A program made the translations under genes and the position numbers. 64,000 nt of DNA. Origin: Regnicoccus_A sp014224355 (GTDB lineage Bacteria > Cyanobacteriota > Cyanobacteriia > PCC-6307 > Cyanobiaceae). The notes under the pieces are model-generated. The model saw only the letters and a list, made by a program, of their open reading frames with translations. It searched no databases and was not told the DNA's origin. Location: contig NZ_CP154799.1 of the NCBI RefSeq assembly GCF_050920705.1, positions 2,108,001 through 2,172,000 on the forward strand, written 5' to 3'. Below are positions 1 through 8,195 of the stretch, piece by piece (position 1 is the stretch's first letter; the number at the start of each line of letters is the position of its first letter).

Positions 1-1159
1 AAATCGAGCCCTCGATCCCGGCACCGGCCATCACGCCGCCGGAAAGGCCGATCTCCAGTGTTCTCGGTGGAGCGCCAAGAACTCTCTCGCCATAGGATTT
101 CAGGGCCTGGGGAGAGACACCGCAGATGGAAAGAATGCGGTTGATTCCGTTTTCCGAGCGTTCTTTCATGGCGTTTTTCAGCTGGCTCAGGTTGCCTGGA
201 ACGAGCAGGCAGGTCCGCAGGCGGAACGCCGGGTTTTCCACGCCCAGCGCCTTCACGATTTCGTACATTCTTTTAGCGGCTGCCTTGTATTCCGCTTTGC
301 TCAGCTTGCGATAGCAGGTGCCCTGGTTCGGTAGCACGCCCGGGCTGTAGGACATGCCGTCATCGCACCAGTGCCTGGGGTTGGGGTTCCAGCAGCTCTT
401 CTGATTCTCGCCGCCGCAATCGGGCGTGGGATCACTTCCAGGTTTGATGCAGCGCCCATCGCCGGGCTTGCCGGTGCCGAAATATTTGAGCCCTGTGTTG
501 CACCACTTGGCGGGGTTGACGTTCCAGCAGCTCTTCTGATTGAGGCCCCCGCAGGCTGGCTTGCGCTCGGGCTTGGGTTGGGGCTTCACGCAGCGTCCGT
601 CACCGGGCTTGCCGGTGCCGACGTATTTCAGCCCGGTGTCGCACCATCGGGCGGGATTGATGTTCCAGCAGCTCTTCTGATTGAGGCCACCGCAGGCCGG
701 CTTCCGCTCGGGCTTGGGCTGGACCACGGGATCCGGCTTGGATCGGGGCTTCACGCAGCGCCCGTCGCCGGGCTTGCCGGTGCCGACGTATTTGAGCCCG
801 GTGTTGCACCACTTGGCGGGGTTGATGTTCCAGCAGCTCTTCTGATTGAGGCCACCGCAGGCCGGCTTCCGCTCGGGCTTGGGCTGGACCACGGGATCCG
901 GCTTGGATCGGGGCTTCACGCAGCGCCCGTCGCCGGGCTTGCCGGTGCCGACGTATTTGAGCCCGGTGTTGCACCACTTGGCGGGGTTGATGTTCCAGCA
1001 GCTCTTCTGATTGAGGCCACCGCAGTCTTTGCCCGCCTGGGCTGGGCCTGCCAGGGACAGGACCAGGAGGCCCGCGAAGACGGGGAAGGCGGTTTTGATC
1101 GGGGTCGTGGAGAACATTTCTTGGATGGTGGTGAACTTTTTCAGGGTCGTGGTGGCCAT
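1..1159 (-). CDS. Secreted Cys-rich repeat protein (C-terminus beyond window)
   Basis: The reading frame is open from an ATG at 1159 to the window edge (about 386 residues), with AGGAG just upstream. It starts with a long n-region, a hydrophobic stretch and a GPAQAG-type signal peptidase site. Five tandem units follow, each with CGG-NQKSCWN, a W-C-(N/D)-(T/D)-G core and a closing C. The first units have a 165-bp (55-residue) period; the later ones are 141 and 135 bp because the Pro/Lys-rich linker is shorter. The fifth unit is diverged. After the repeats comes a non-repetitive domain with charged helices and a glycine-rich segment. The regular Cys spacing suggests disulfide-bonded extracellular modules. 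I do not recognise the family and assign no activity. Long frames on the opposite strand here are shadows of the repeat. Confidence 0.8.
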   Translation of the reverse strand, partial: MATTTLKKFTTIQEMFSTTPIKTAFPVFAGLLVLSLAGPAQAGKDCGGLNQKSCWNINPAKWCNTGLKYVGTGKPGDGRCVKPRSKPDPVVQPKPERKPACGGLNQKSCWNINPAKWCNTGLKYVGTGKPGDGRCVKPRSKPDPVVQPKPERKPACGGLNQKSCWNINPARWCDTGLKYVGTGKPGDGRCVKPQPKPERKPACGGLNQKSCWNVNPAKWCNTGLKYFGTGKPGDGRCIKPGSDPTPDCGGENQKSCWNPNPRHWCDDGMSYSPGVLPNQGTCYRKLSKAEYKAAAKRMYEIVKALGVENPAFRLRTCLLVPGNLSQLKNAMKERSENGINRILSICGVSPQALKSYGERVLGAPPRTLEIGLSGGVMAGAGIEGSI

Positions 1160-1252
1160 GGCTCCTCTTACGCCTTGCTCCGTGGGCGCTCCTGGCCGGC
1201 TCTTGCGCTCTTTGCAGGTCTTGTCACTGGGATCGATTTCGTTCGATTGGAG

Positions 1253-1879
1253 TCACCATGGGCTGACCGGTGCTTCGCCGGCATCAGGGTCGGCCGGTGG
1301 CTCGCCCATCCCGGGTTCCGGTTCATACTCCGGCTCCGGCTCATAGCCGTAGCCGGGATCCTCTTCATTGCCCGGTCCGTCGTACTGCCCGCTCTTTTCC
1401 ATGTCGAAGGACATTGGGTCGTCGATGCGGACCGGACGCAACGTGTACTGGGCCGGCATCATTGTGCCCTGCACCGAAACCTTGAGTGAACCATCGGGCT
1501 GCAGACGCCCGGTGAAGCTCCCCATCAGCGGCAGATCGTATCCGCCGTACTCACCCGGCCCTGTCCTTTGCATGTCCTTGAGGACCACCATCGAGGGATG
1601 GATCTTCAGCACAAACAGGTGCACCCAGGGATCGATGGCATAGGCCCGTCCGCCCTCGATCCGGATTCGCTTGCCGATGGTGTTGATCATCCACTCACCG
1701 TCGATCGGCAGTCTTTCAGTCATGGGGACAGCGCTGGCCATCGGCAGGAAGGCCCGGATCTGTGCGATGTGGCTGTTATCGAGTGGTACGGCCATGGCCT
1801 GCGATGTCCCACAGAGAAAGCTCATTGCACAAACTCCCGATGTGATGAACCGGTAGCGAGAACGCGTTGAATCGATCAT
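1253..1879 (-). CDS. Secreted hypothetical protein with acidic Pro/Glu-rich tail
   Basis: The protein has 208 residues from the ATG at 1879, which has AGGA about nine bases upstream; an earlier in-frame start at 1960 would put a poor leader in front of the signal peptide. An N-terminal hydrophobic segment ending in SQAMA looks like a signal peptide. The middle part is a compact domain with WMINTIGKRIRIEGG and a GSFTGRLQPDGSLKV stretch, suggestive of a beta-rich fold. The last 50 residues are rich in Glu, Pro, Gly and Tyr. It lies 94 bp upstream of the Cys-rich repeat gene on the same strand, so the two may be co-transcribed. The palindrome at 1989-2006 lies about 110 bp upstream. No family recognised. 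Confidence 0.65.
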   Translation of the reverse strand: MIDSTRSRYRFITSGVCAMSFLCGTSQAMAVPLDNSHIAQIRAFLPMASAVPMTERLPIDGEWMINTIGKRIRIEGGRAYAIDPWVHLFVLKIHPSMVVLKDMQRTGPGEYGGYDLPLMGSFTGRLQPDGSLKVSVQGTMMPAQYTLRPVRIDDPMSFDMEKSGQYDGPGNEEDPGYGYEPEPEYEPEPGMGEPPADPDAGEAPVSPW

Positions 1880-1988
1880 GTCTTCAATCCTTGGTCTTGA
1901 TCTGAGTTCGTCCGTTGCCGGCTGGGTTCGAAAACACAGGCCTGCCCGAATCACTTCCACAAACTAGGCAAGGCCACAGGAGAGCAAA

Positions 1989-2006
1989 ATGGGGTATTGA
2001 CCCCAT
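1989..2006. promoter_or_regulatory. Palindrome ATGGGGT-attg-ACCCCAT (site 1)
   Basis: Perfect 7-bp inverted repeat around a 4-bp centre, between the histidine kinase stop (2057) and the start of the secreted gene at 1879. The same arms recur at 3651-3672 and 4373-4390. There is no T-run beside it, so an operator is more likely than a terminator. Inference: binding site of the neighbouring response regulator. Confidence 0.5.
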
Positions 2007-2056
2007 TCTTGTCTTGAAGTCGGCCAGAAAACACTGAGACGTTTCCGTTCAGGCGC

Positions 2057-3610
2057 TCAGTGGTGGCCTTGATGCTTCGGCAGCGATACGTAGGCCGAGG
2101 TCCCCCGGCCGGGAGTCGAGCGCAACTCGAACGCCATCCCCTGGGCACGGCACAGCGCCTGGACGATGCTCAGTCCGAGGCCATCGCCTTCGGAGTCCGC
2201 CCCCTTGACGCCCTGTTGCCTCACCCTGGCCAGGGTCGGCGCATCCATGCCGATGCCGTCGTCGTGCACCTGGAAGACGACGTTCTCGCCGCGGGGCATG
2301 AAGCCGACCAGCAGCCGTGTCGGTCTGGCATGGGCGAGCGCATTGGCGATCAGGTTGGCCATGATGCGCATCGTTGCCAGCGGCTCGACGCAGACCCTGC
2401 TGTCCGGGCAGATGAAACGCAGGCGCACGTCCTGTTCCACAGCCTGGGCGGAGAACATCTGCTCGAGGGTGCGCGCGAACATACCGGCGGCGACGACCTC
2501 AGACCCGCTGGCGGGCCCGTCCGGTGGCGGGTCTCCATCCTGTTCGTCCCGGCTGTCGCTTGTGTAGGCCCCTGCCAGGCTGGCCACGTAGTCCACCGCC
2601 CTCGACAGCCTGTCTGCGTCCTGTGCCCGGCCGCCGCGCTGCATCTGATCCACCGCCTGGCGCAGCGCCGCGACCGGCTGCTTCAGATCATGGGACACGC
2701 TGGCGAGTCTGGATCGATGCCTCGAAGCGGTGGACAGGGCCGCCTGGTAGTCCGCTTCAGCCTCGGCCAGGGCCAGTTTCAGCCGGGCCTCGTTGCGTTC
2801 CGCCACCAGCGACTGCCGCTCGGCGCGGGTCTTCTCACGGGTGACGGCGACGACCTGCCAGATCACGATGGCCAGGGAAAACACCGCGAACAGCAGCAGG
2901 GTCAGGCGATTGAGCTGGTTGATGTGGGGACGCGAGAAGCCCACTCCGGAAAAATGGGCCACCTGCAGCGCCATCGCGAAGCCGCCCACCACGACCGGGA
3001 AGGTCCGCGTCAGCCGCCGCTGCAGGCGGTCCCGGACAGACCAGGTCAGCGGCGGCAGCGCCTGGGTGAACAGCATCGCGAAGAACAGCAGGTTCAACGG
3101 GATCCACATGGTCACCAGGGAGATCCGCTGCAGCCACAGCACGCTGCTGAGCGGCAGAAGGGCGGTGAGCAGGGCCAGGCAGCGGAAGAGCGGGCGCAGG
3201 CGCGCCAGGGGGTGGGGTGCCTCGATGCGCAGGGCGACCACCAGGTAGCCGAAGGCCGTCGTTGTCGAAAGGCACAGGTAGGGAACCACCCAGAGCACGA
3301 AATCTCCGCCCCCGAGCAGGTGGGCGAGGGTGCCGTCCTGGCTCGCGACGCTGAGCAACAGGAGCAGGGAAAACAGCACATAGACCAACCACCTGAATTC
3401 CTGGTAGGCGGTGATGATCGCGGCCGCGAAGGCGATGGCGGTGAGGAAGAAGGTATAGAACACGGCGTCCCCGGTGTCGGGAACATGGCCCATGGTCAGC
3501 GCGCGGGCTTCGCCCGCCGCGAGCGCCATGCCGGCAAGCACCGGGAGGCCCGGGCGATGGCGCCAGAGGGCGATGGCGCTCGCGGGTGGATCCATGCGCA
3601 TTGCCGACAA
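2057..3610 (-). CDS. Membrane sensor histidine kinase
   Basis: 517 residues. The first half carries an N-terminal hydrophobic leader and about seven predicted membrane segments with almost no extracellular domain, like 7TM sensor kinases. A short coiled coil (about 255-300, rich in Arg, Glu, Ala) leads into the kinase core. The H-box reads SVSHDLKQPVAAL, the N-box NLIANALAHA, the G1 box DDGIGMD and the G2 box GLGLSIVQAL. The TTG at 3610 is preferred because GGGAGG sits eight bases upstream; the nearest in-frame ATG codons are too far from it. The response regulator lies immediately upstream on the same strand, 51 bp away, and the second palindrome lies between them. The signal sensed is unknown. 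Confidence 0.9.
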   Translation of the reverse strand: MSAMRMDPPASAIALWRHRPGLPVLAGMALAAGEARALTMGHVPDTGDAVFYTFFLTAIAFAAAIITAYQEFRWLVYVLFSLLLLLSVASQDGTLAHLLGGGDFVLWVVPYLCLSTTTAFGYLVVALRIEAPHPLARLRPLFRCLALLTALLPLSSVLWLQRISLVTMWIPLNLLFFAMLFTQALPPLTWSVRDRLQRRLTRTFPVVVGGFAMALQVAHFSGVGFSRPHINQLNRLTLLLFAVFSLAIVIWQVVAVTREKTRAERQSLVAERNEARLKLALAEAEADYQAALSTASRHRSRLASVSHDLKQPVAALRQAVDQMQRGGRAQDADRLSRAVDYVASLAGAYTSDSRDEQDGDPPPDGPASGSEVVAAGMFARTLEQMFSAQAVEQDVRLRFICPDSRVCVEPLATMRIMANLIANALAHARPTRLLVGFMPRGENVVFQVHDDGIGMDAPTLARVRQQGVKGADSEGDGLGLSIVQALCRAQGMAFELRSTPGRGTSAYVSLPKHQGHH

Positions 3611-3650
3611 CGTCCTAGCCTCCCATTCTCCTGAAGCCAGCCCCCCATGC

Positions 3651-3672
3651 CCATGGGGTTCTCACCCCATGG
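3651..3672. promoter_or_regulatory. Palindrome CCATGGGGT-tctc-ACCCCATGG (site 2)
   Basis: Nine-base arms around a 4-bp centre. It overlaps the stop codon of the response regulator gene and ends 41 bp upstream of the kinase start at 3610. Same core as sites 1 and 3. Probable operator or post-transcriptional hairpin within the two-component operon; which one is inference. Confidence 0.5.
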
Positions 3673-4336
3673 ATGCGGGAGAGGGATCGATCAGGCCGTC
3701 CTGGAGGGCGCGGGCCATCAACTGCACCACCGAGTGCGCCTCAAGCTTGTTCATCACGCTGGCGCGGTGTTTCTCGACGGTCTTTGGACTGATGTACAGC
3801 TCGCCGGCGATCTCCTTGTTCGACTTGCCGGCGACGATCATGTTGAGGACCTGGCGCTCGCGGGCAGTGAGCGCCCCCGATTGCTGCCCGCGGCGGAGGA
3901 GTTCAGCGAACTCCTGAGCGACGTAGCGGCCGCCGCTCAGCAGCAGGGGCAGCTTCGTCACCATGTCGCGGGCCGGGAGCGCCTTGCTGAACAGACCATC
4001 GGCGCCGGCCTCGACGACCCCCGCCAGGACCCCGGCGGCGGAGATGCCGGTGAACACCGCGATCCGGGTGTCCGGGCTCCAGCGCCGGATATCGTGGATG
4101 ATCTCCGCGCCACTGGCGAGCGGCATGGAGATATCCAGGAACAACAGATCCGGCTGGTGGGCCTTCACCGCAGCGATGGCTTCCAGACCATTCTCAGCGG
4201 TTGCGACGACCGTGTACGGACGGCTGTCGTTTGCGGCGCTGTTGTCCAGCAGATCACGAATGGCCTCACGGATGATGGCGTGATCGTCAGCGATGATGAC
4301 CGAGCAGGTCTTTCCGGTCGGCTCGGGATTCATCAT
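3662..4336 (-). CDS. NarL/FixJ-type response regulator
   Basis: 224 residues. An N-terminal receiver domain has the acidic pair D17-D18, the phospho-acceptor D68 in LLFLDISMP, T96 and K118. A C-terminal LuxR-type helix-turn-helix begins LTARERQVLNMIVAGKSNKEIA and continues SPKTVEKHRASVMNKL. It is paired with the histidine kinase immediately downstream on the same strand. The serpin gene is divergent, with 120 bp between the two starts; palindrome site 3 lies in that gap. The dimeric LuxR-type DNA-binding domain would fit the three palindromes in this locus, so it is the best candidate to bind them. The start is the first of two adjacent ATG codons; no strong ribosome-binding site is visible. 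Confidence 0.9.
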   Translation of the reverse strand: MMNPEPTGKTCSVIIADDHAIIREAIRDLLDNSAANDSRPYTVVATAENGLEAIAAVKAHQPDLLFLDISMPLASGAEIIHDIRRWSPDTRIAVFTGISAAGVLAGVVEAGADGLFSKALPARDMVTKLPLLLSGGRYVAQEFAELLRRGQQSGALTARERQVLNMIVAGKSNKEIAGELYISPKTVEKHRASVMNKLEAHSVVQLMARALQDGLIDPSPASMG

Positions 4337-4372
4337 CGGGTCAGGTGATGTCGCGCTCGTTGCCAGGCGAAA

Positions 4373-4390
4373 ATGGGGTGCTCACCCCAT
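4373..4390. promoter_or_regulatory. Palindrome ATGGGGT-gctc-ACCCCAT (site 3)
   Basis: Perfect 7-bp arms around 4 bp, in the divergent intergenic region 37 bp upstream of the response regulator start and 67 bp upstream of the serpin start. It could control both directions. Same arms as sites 1 and 2. Confidence 0.55.
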
Positions 4391-4456
4391 GGTCAGGGCC
4401 GTAGCGGGGGGGAAATAATCACCCGTCCACTTTACTGAAGTGCGGAGAAAACCCCT

Positions 4457-5746
4457 GTGCACAGGCTCGTCATCCTGTTCTTCCTTGTATTCGGCTCTGC
4501 CACAGCCACTGCCACAGCCACTGCCGCCGCCTCGGCTGAGCAGCCCGCCCTTCAAAGGGCGCGCACCTCACTCAATGCCATCGGCCCCGAACTGCTGACC
4601 TCGCGCCTGCGCAACAACGGTGTCGACAACGCGATGGTGTCATCCCCCTCGCTGTACTTCGCGCTCAGCGTGCTGGCACTGGGCGCTGACGGTGCCTCGC
4701 AGCAACTGCTCCGCACCCTCCTGCTCGCCGATCGGGATGGCGCGGTGGCTGATGTCGCCCAGCCACTGGCGGCTCAGCTTTCGGCGGACAACAGCGGCGG
4801 CAGCATGGACGCTGCGTTCCGGATGAGCCATTCGCTGTGGTCGACGAACGGTGCGAGCAGGGAAATGCCCTTCGTGTTTGCCGAGGAGTTTCTGACCGTC
4901 GCCGCGTCAATGGTTGGGGCCAGTCACCGGCAGCTGGACTTCAGGGAGCCGGGTGCGTCGCGAGTAATCAACGACTGGGCGGAGGAGAAAACCCGTGGAC
5001 TGATCCCGACCGTCATCGACGATGGGCTTCTGTCCACACTCGACTGGGTCATCCTCAACACCGCCTTGTTCGAAGGCACCTGGGGAACGCCGATGCGGCG
5101 TGTGGGCGTGGAGGACACCTACCGCTTTGCGACCCTTGACGGCAACCGGCAGGCCGCCGAGACGATTCGCACCGTGGATTACGTGGCGCGGGTGGTCGAC
5201 CTGGAGGACGGCAGCGTGGCGTTCCAGCTGCCTTTCGCGGGGGGAAAATACGCCTTCATCGTGCACCTGCCGGCGTCGGACCAGACCGACGTCCGTGGCT
5301 GGTTGCTCAACGAGGCGGTCCCGGGGTTCGCGGCCATGGCCGCCCGGGTGAGTGGCGGTGAAGGCAGCCTGCACCAGCTGTTGATTCAGCTGCCGGTCTT
5401 TGGCTTCAGCGACGCCGTCACGATGCGCGGCGACTCGCCCATGACGCAGGATCTCGGCCTGGCCCCGCTGTTCGACAGCCGTGCGGACCTCTCTCGGCTG
5501 TCGGAAAGATCCAGCCGGGTCGCGGTGATCAAGCAGGACAACCGCATCGAACTGGACGAGAAAGGGGTGCGTGCGGCCGCTGCCACCCTGATCGGCGGGG
5601 CCGTGACAACCACGGTCAGGCCAAGCCATCCGCGGCGCGAGATTGTGGTGGACCGGCCCTTCGCCTTCGCCATCGTTGAGCGCGTCTCGCAGGCGCTGCT
5701 GTTCAACGGGGTTCTGGTGTCTCCTCCGCAGCGGCAGGCCAGCTGA
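4457..5746 (+). CDS. Secreted serpin (serine protease inhibitor)
   Basis: 429 residues from a GTG with GGAG nine bases upstream. An N-terminal signal peptide is followed by a Thr/Ala-rich stretch. The serpin fold is shown by NAMVSSPSLYFALSVLALGADG near the N-terminus, VILNTALFEGTW (strand s3A region), the hinge DEKGVRAAAATLIGGAV and the C-terminal signature DRPFAFAIVE-ALLFNGVLVSP. Family length is usual (370-420). Counting from the hinge Gly as P15 puts the scissile bond near a Thr-Thr pair, which would point to targets other than trypsin-like proteases; this is a rough count. Arg at P13 is unusual but the alanine-rich hinge is kept, so the protein is probably inhibitory. Being divergent from the two-component genes and next to a shared palindrome, it is a likely target of that system. 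Confidence 0.88.
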   Translation: MHRLVILFFLVFGSATATATATAAASAEQPALQRARTSLNAIGPELLTSRLRNNGVDNAMVSSPSLYFALSVLALGADGASQQLLRTLLLADRDGAVADVAQPLAAQLSADNSGGSMDAAFRMSHSLWSTNGASREMPFVFAEEFLTVAASMVGASHRQLDFREPGASRVINDWAEEKTRGLIPTVIDDGLLSTLDWVILNTALFEGTWGTPMRRVGVEDTYRFATLDGNRQAAETIRTVDYVARVVDLEDGSVAFQLPFAGGKYAFIVHLPASDQTDVRGWLLNEAVPGFAAMAARVSGGEGSLHQLLIQLPVFGFSDAVTMRGDSPMTQDLGLAPLFDSRADLSRLSERSSRVAVIKQDNRIELDEKGVRAAAATLIGGAVTTTVRPSHPRREIVVDRPFAFAIVERVSQALLFNGVLVSPPQRQAS

Positions 5747-5949
5747 GCGTTTGCCGGGGAGGACCCGGCCGCACGGATCTCTCTTCACCCGAAAGGGGGG
5801 CGATCGGAAGCTGCCGAACCCATCTGGCAGAGCACCTGGCTGTCCCTGCTGGGGAAAAGACTTGCTTGGTGGAGTGGAAAGCGTCTTGCCGCTTCTGTTC
5901 TGGTATGGACGCTTGAACGTGCTGCGCAGAGCTTCCACCTCTGCCCTGA

Positions 5950-6320
5950 TGGAACACCCTTGCACATGGTCATTGACCATCCCTACAGCCTGCATGAAGG
6001 CGTAGGCGGTCGTCGGGCCAAGAATTTCCAGCCCCGATTCTTCAGATCCTTGCTCAGCAATTGCGATGTTGCTGTAATGCTGGGAATAGGGTGTGAACAG
6101 TCCCCCTTGCCAGCGTGCTGCTCAGGGGATCTCGGCTCCCATGTCCAGACATAGGCGCCAAGGCTTCCAAACTCGTCGACGACCTCAAGTGCTCGACGGG
6201 CATTGTTGATCGTTGCTTCGATTTTTCCGCGATGACGGACGATGTCACCATTCCGGAGCAGGCGAGCTATGTCTTGATCGTCAAAGGAAGCGACCCTGTG
6301 GAAGTCGAAACCAGAGCGGG
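5950..6320 (-). pseudogene. tag: DNA-3-methyladenine glycosylase I remnant
   Basis: The minus strand encodes the C-terminal half of a Tag-family glycosylase: RHRGKIEATINNARRALEV, EFGSLGAYVWTWEP, LSKDLKNRGWKFL and, in another frame, FMQAVGMVNDHVQGC. The frame changes near 6018, where one base of the expected Gly-Pro codons (L-GPTTAYAF) is missing. The N-terminal half is replaced by the end of an IS3 element at about 6320. No stop codon follows the conserved C-terminus in the shifted frame before it runs antisense into the serpin gene. The gene is therefore dead by both insertion and frameshift. Tag normally removes 3-methyladenine from alkylated DNA. Confidence 0.75.
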
Positions 6321-6541
6321 ACCTATCAGGAAAGTTGTCTGCTCGGGGTGCTGAGCTGAGCACCGTGATTGAGCGTACTGCGGGTTAAGGATCAGGGGCC
6401 GCGAGGCTCGATCGTCGTCGTCATCTCGATACGGGACTGTGGTTGAGGATGGAGCTGCCGGCCCCTGATCGCGGCTGTTGCCGATCGCGCCCACCGAGGG
6501 GCGCCATCGGCAACAGCCGCGGGGGCCTGGATTGTTGAGGG

Positions 6542-7621
6542 TCAAGCCGCGACAGGTGTCTGCGGTCGGGGATGGTTGATGCTCACAACCTGTGGCTGGC
6601 TCCAGTCACGGATGTGACGACTCCAGCGCTGCGGATTCTTCTGCCAAGCTTCTTCGTAGGTCTGCTGACGGATGGCACAGATCCCAACGGCCTGGCCGTA
6701 GTGCCGCTGATTGGGCGTCACATACTTGATGCCGCTATGCCGGTGCTCAGCGTTGTACCAGCCGACAAAGCCATCCACCCAGGCTTTTACCGAGAGCAGT
6801 TCCCGGAAGCGCCGTAGCGGATAACTCTGGTGGTATTTCATCGTGCGAAACCACGACTCGGCATAGGCATTGTCGTTGCTCACACGTGGCCTCGAGAACG
6901 AGAGTGAGACGCCCAGCTCCGCCAGCTTGGCCGCCAAGGTGAATGAGCGCATGGGGGCGCCATTGTCCGAGTGCAGGACCGCAGCGGTCTCTTTGCTGAT
7001 TCCTTCATCGCGGCAGACGCGATCAAAGAATGCGCTGGCCAGAACGCTGCATTCGCGCTCATGCACTTCCACCCCAAGGATGCGGCGGCTCCACACATCC
7101 ATCACCATGTAGAGATAGTAGAACTGCCCCTTGATATGGCCGGGCAACAGGGTGATATCCCAGGCCAGCACTTGGTTAACTCCTGTTGCCTCCAGCACCG
7201 GGGCTGGCCTTGGCTCGCGGGGAGAGCGGGTCCTGCCACGATGGTTCAGCAGGCCTTCCTGCCGCATGATGCGATAGATCGTCGACTCTGAACCCACATA
7301 CATTCTCTCCTCAGCAAGAATGGCCACGATCTGAGCAGGCGTAAGATCGGCAAAGCGCGGATCATTGACGGAGTCAATCACCCGCTGCCTCTCTTTTGTC
7401 GTGAATCTGTGAGCCACCTCACGTGGGGCACCCTTGCGGCGATCCACACTGAATCCCTGACCGCTGATATCAAGCCCCCAGCGCCGCAGTGTGCGTGAAC
7501 AGATGCCGATCAGATCAGCAACAGCCTTGATGGAAGCTCCTGCATTGAGGCCTTCATAGAGAAACTCCATGGCCTTATTTCTCTGCTCTGGCGGAATCAG
7601 GACTCCTCTTCTCGCAGCCAA
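6542..7621 (-). CDS. IS3-family transposase OrfB (DDE), copy A
   Basis: 359 residues. An N-terminal helix-turn-helix region precedes an integrase core with the DDE residues in WDITLL, LHSDNGAPM and YAESWFRTMK, and ends with the usual RHSGIKYVTPNQRH motif. It lies in the -1 frame relative to orfA, as usual in IS3 elements, where an OrfAB fusion made by ribosomal frameshifting is the active enzyme. It differs from the copy at 32819-33898 by only a few residues. Confidence 0.9.
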   Translation of the reverse strand: MAARRGVLIPPEQRNKAMEFLYEGLNAGASIKAVADLIGICSRTLRRWGLDISGQGFSVDRRKGAPREVAHRFTTKERQRVIDSVNDPRFADLTPAQIVAILAEERMYVGSESTIYRIMRQEGLLNHRGRTRSPREPRPAPVLEATGVNQVLAWDITLLPGHIKGQFYYLYMVMDVWSRRILGVEVHERECSVLASAFFDRVCRDEGISKETAAVLHSDNGAPMRSFTLAAKLAELGVSLSFSRPRVSNDNAYAESWFRTMKYHQSYPLRRFRELLSVKAWVDGFVGWYNAEHRHSGIKYVTPNQRHYGQAVGICAIRQQTYEEAWQKNPQRWSRHIRDWSQPQVVSINHPRPQTPVAA

Positions 7622-7668
7622 AGCTGATCGAGCTTTTTTGAGAGCAACCGCTTCGCGGAAGCGTTCCG

Positions 7669-8130
7669 CTACAGCAATGTTGCTGCCTCCGAAAGAGCTT
7701 TTTCTTTCTTCTGCAACTCACGTTCCAGGCGCCGGATCTGGCGGGCCTGCTCCTGGTTTTTGCGCTGTAGATCCCTGTGGTCGGTCATGGTCGGTGCGCT
7801 GGGACCATTCGCATCCTCTGCCGCCTGGCGCCAGCGGGCAAGCTGCTTGGGATAGAGCCCACGCTCGCGGCAGTAGGCGCCGAGATCGGGGCCATTGAGG
7901 CCTGCGGCCTGGATCACAGCGGCCAGCTTGTCCGATGCGCCCCACTGCTCCGGCGGCTTGCTGGTGGCCGGCACCAGCTGACCCTCTTTCTGCCACTGAC
8001 TGCGCCAGTTGTAGAGGGTCCGGGCGGTGATGCCGGTGGAGCGAGCGATCTCGGCCACGCTCTCCCGGTTGGGCGGGCTCATGCGATTGCGGATCTCGGC
8101 CCGCATGGCCTGGTCATAGATCGGTTTCAT
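7669..8130 (-). CDS. IS3-family OrfA (helix-turn-helix), copy A
   Basis: 153 residues. An N-terminal helix-turn-helix (SVAEIARSTGITARTLYNWR) and a C-terminal leucine-zipper-like coiled coil (residues about 120-150, rich in Lys, Glu, Leu). An A-rich run AAGAAAGAAAAAG near its 3' end is a candidate site for the -1 shift into orfB. The protein is identical to the OrfA at 33946-34407. Confidence 0.85.
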   Translation of the reverse strand: MKPIYDQAMRAEIRNRMSPPNRESVAEIARSTGITARTLYNWRSQWQKEGQLVPATSKPPEQWGASDKLAAVIQAAGLNGPDLGAYCRERGLYPKQLARWRQAAEDANGPSAPTMTDHRDLQRKNQEQARQIRRLERELQKKEKALSEAATLL

Positions 8131-8195
8131 GGTCCTCGGTTTGGCCCCCTGGTGGATGGGTCAGACCGAGCGGACTTCTTTCCTGACACAGGGGG

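Larger units (their letters stand above)
6319..8195 (-). mobile_element. IS3-family element, copy A
   Basis: About 1.88 kb. The ends share TCAGGAAAG-N2-GTC-N-GCTCGG as imperfect inverted repeats (left near 6326, right near 8185). It is nearly identical to the element at 32599-34472 and related to the one at 35294-37135. It holds orfA and orfB on the minus strand. No convincing target duplication is visible. It truncates the tag gene on its left and an integrase gene on its right, so flanking DNA was probably lost. Confidence 0.85.

Noticed and set aside
371..1489. Long open frame on the plus strand with Gly/Ala/Leu repeats
   Set aside because: It is the exact antisense of the Cys-rich repeat gene. 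The minus-strand frame has a signal peptide, a ribosome-binding site and conserved Cys spacing.
2060..3634. 524-codon open frame antisense to the histidine kinase
   Set aside because: Gln/Arg/Gly/His-rich low-complexity translation typical of the reverse strand of a GC-rich gene; the kinase motifs are unambiguous.
4907..5995. Long minus-strand frame across the serpin
   Set aside because: Only its first 14 codons are real (end of the tag remnant); the rest is antisense to the serpin.
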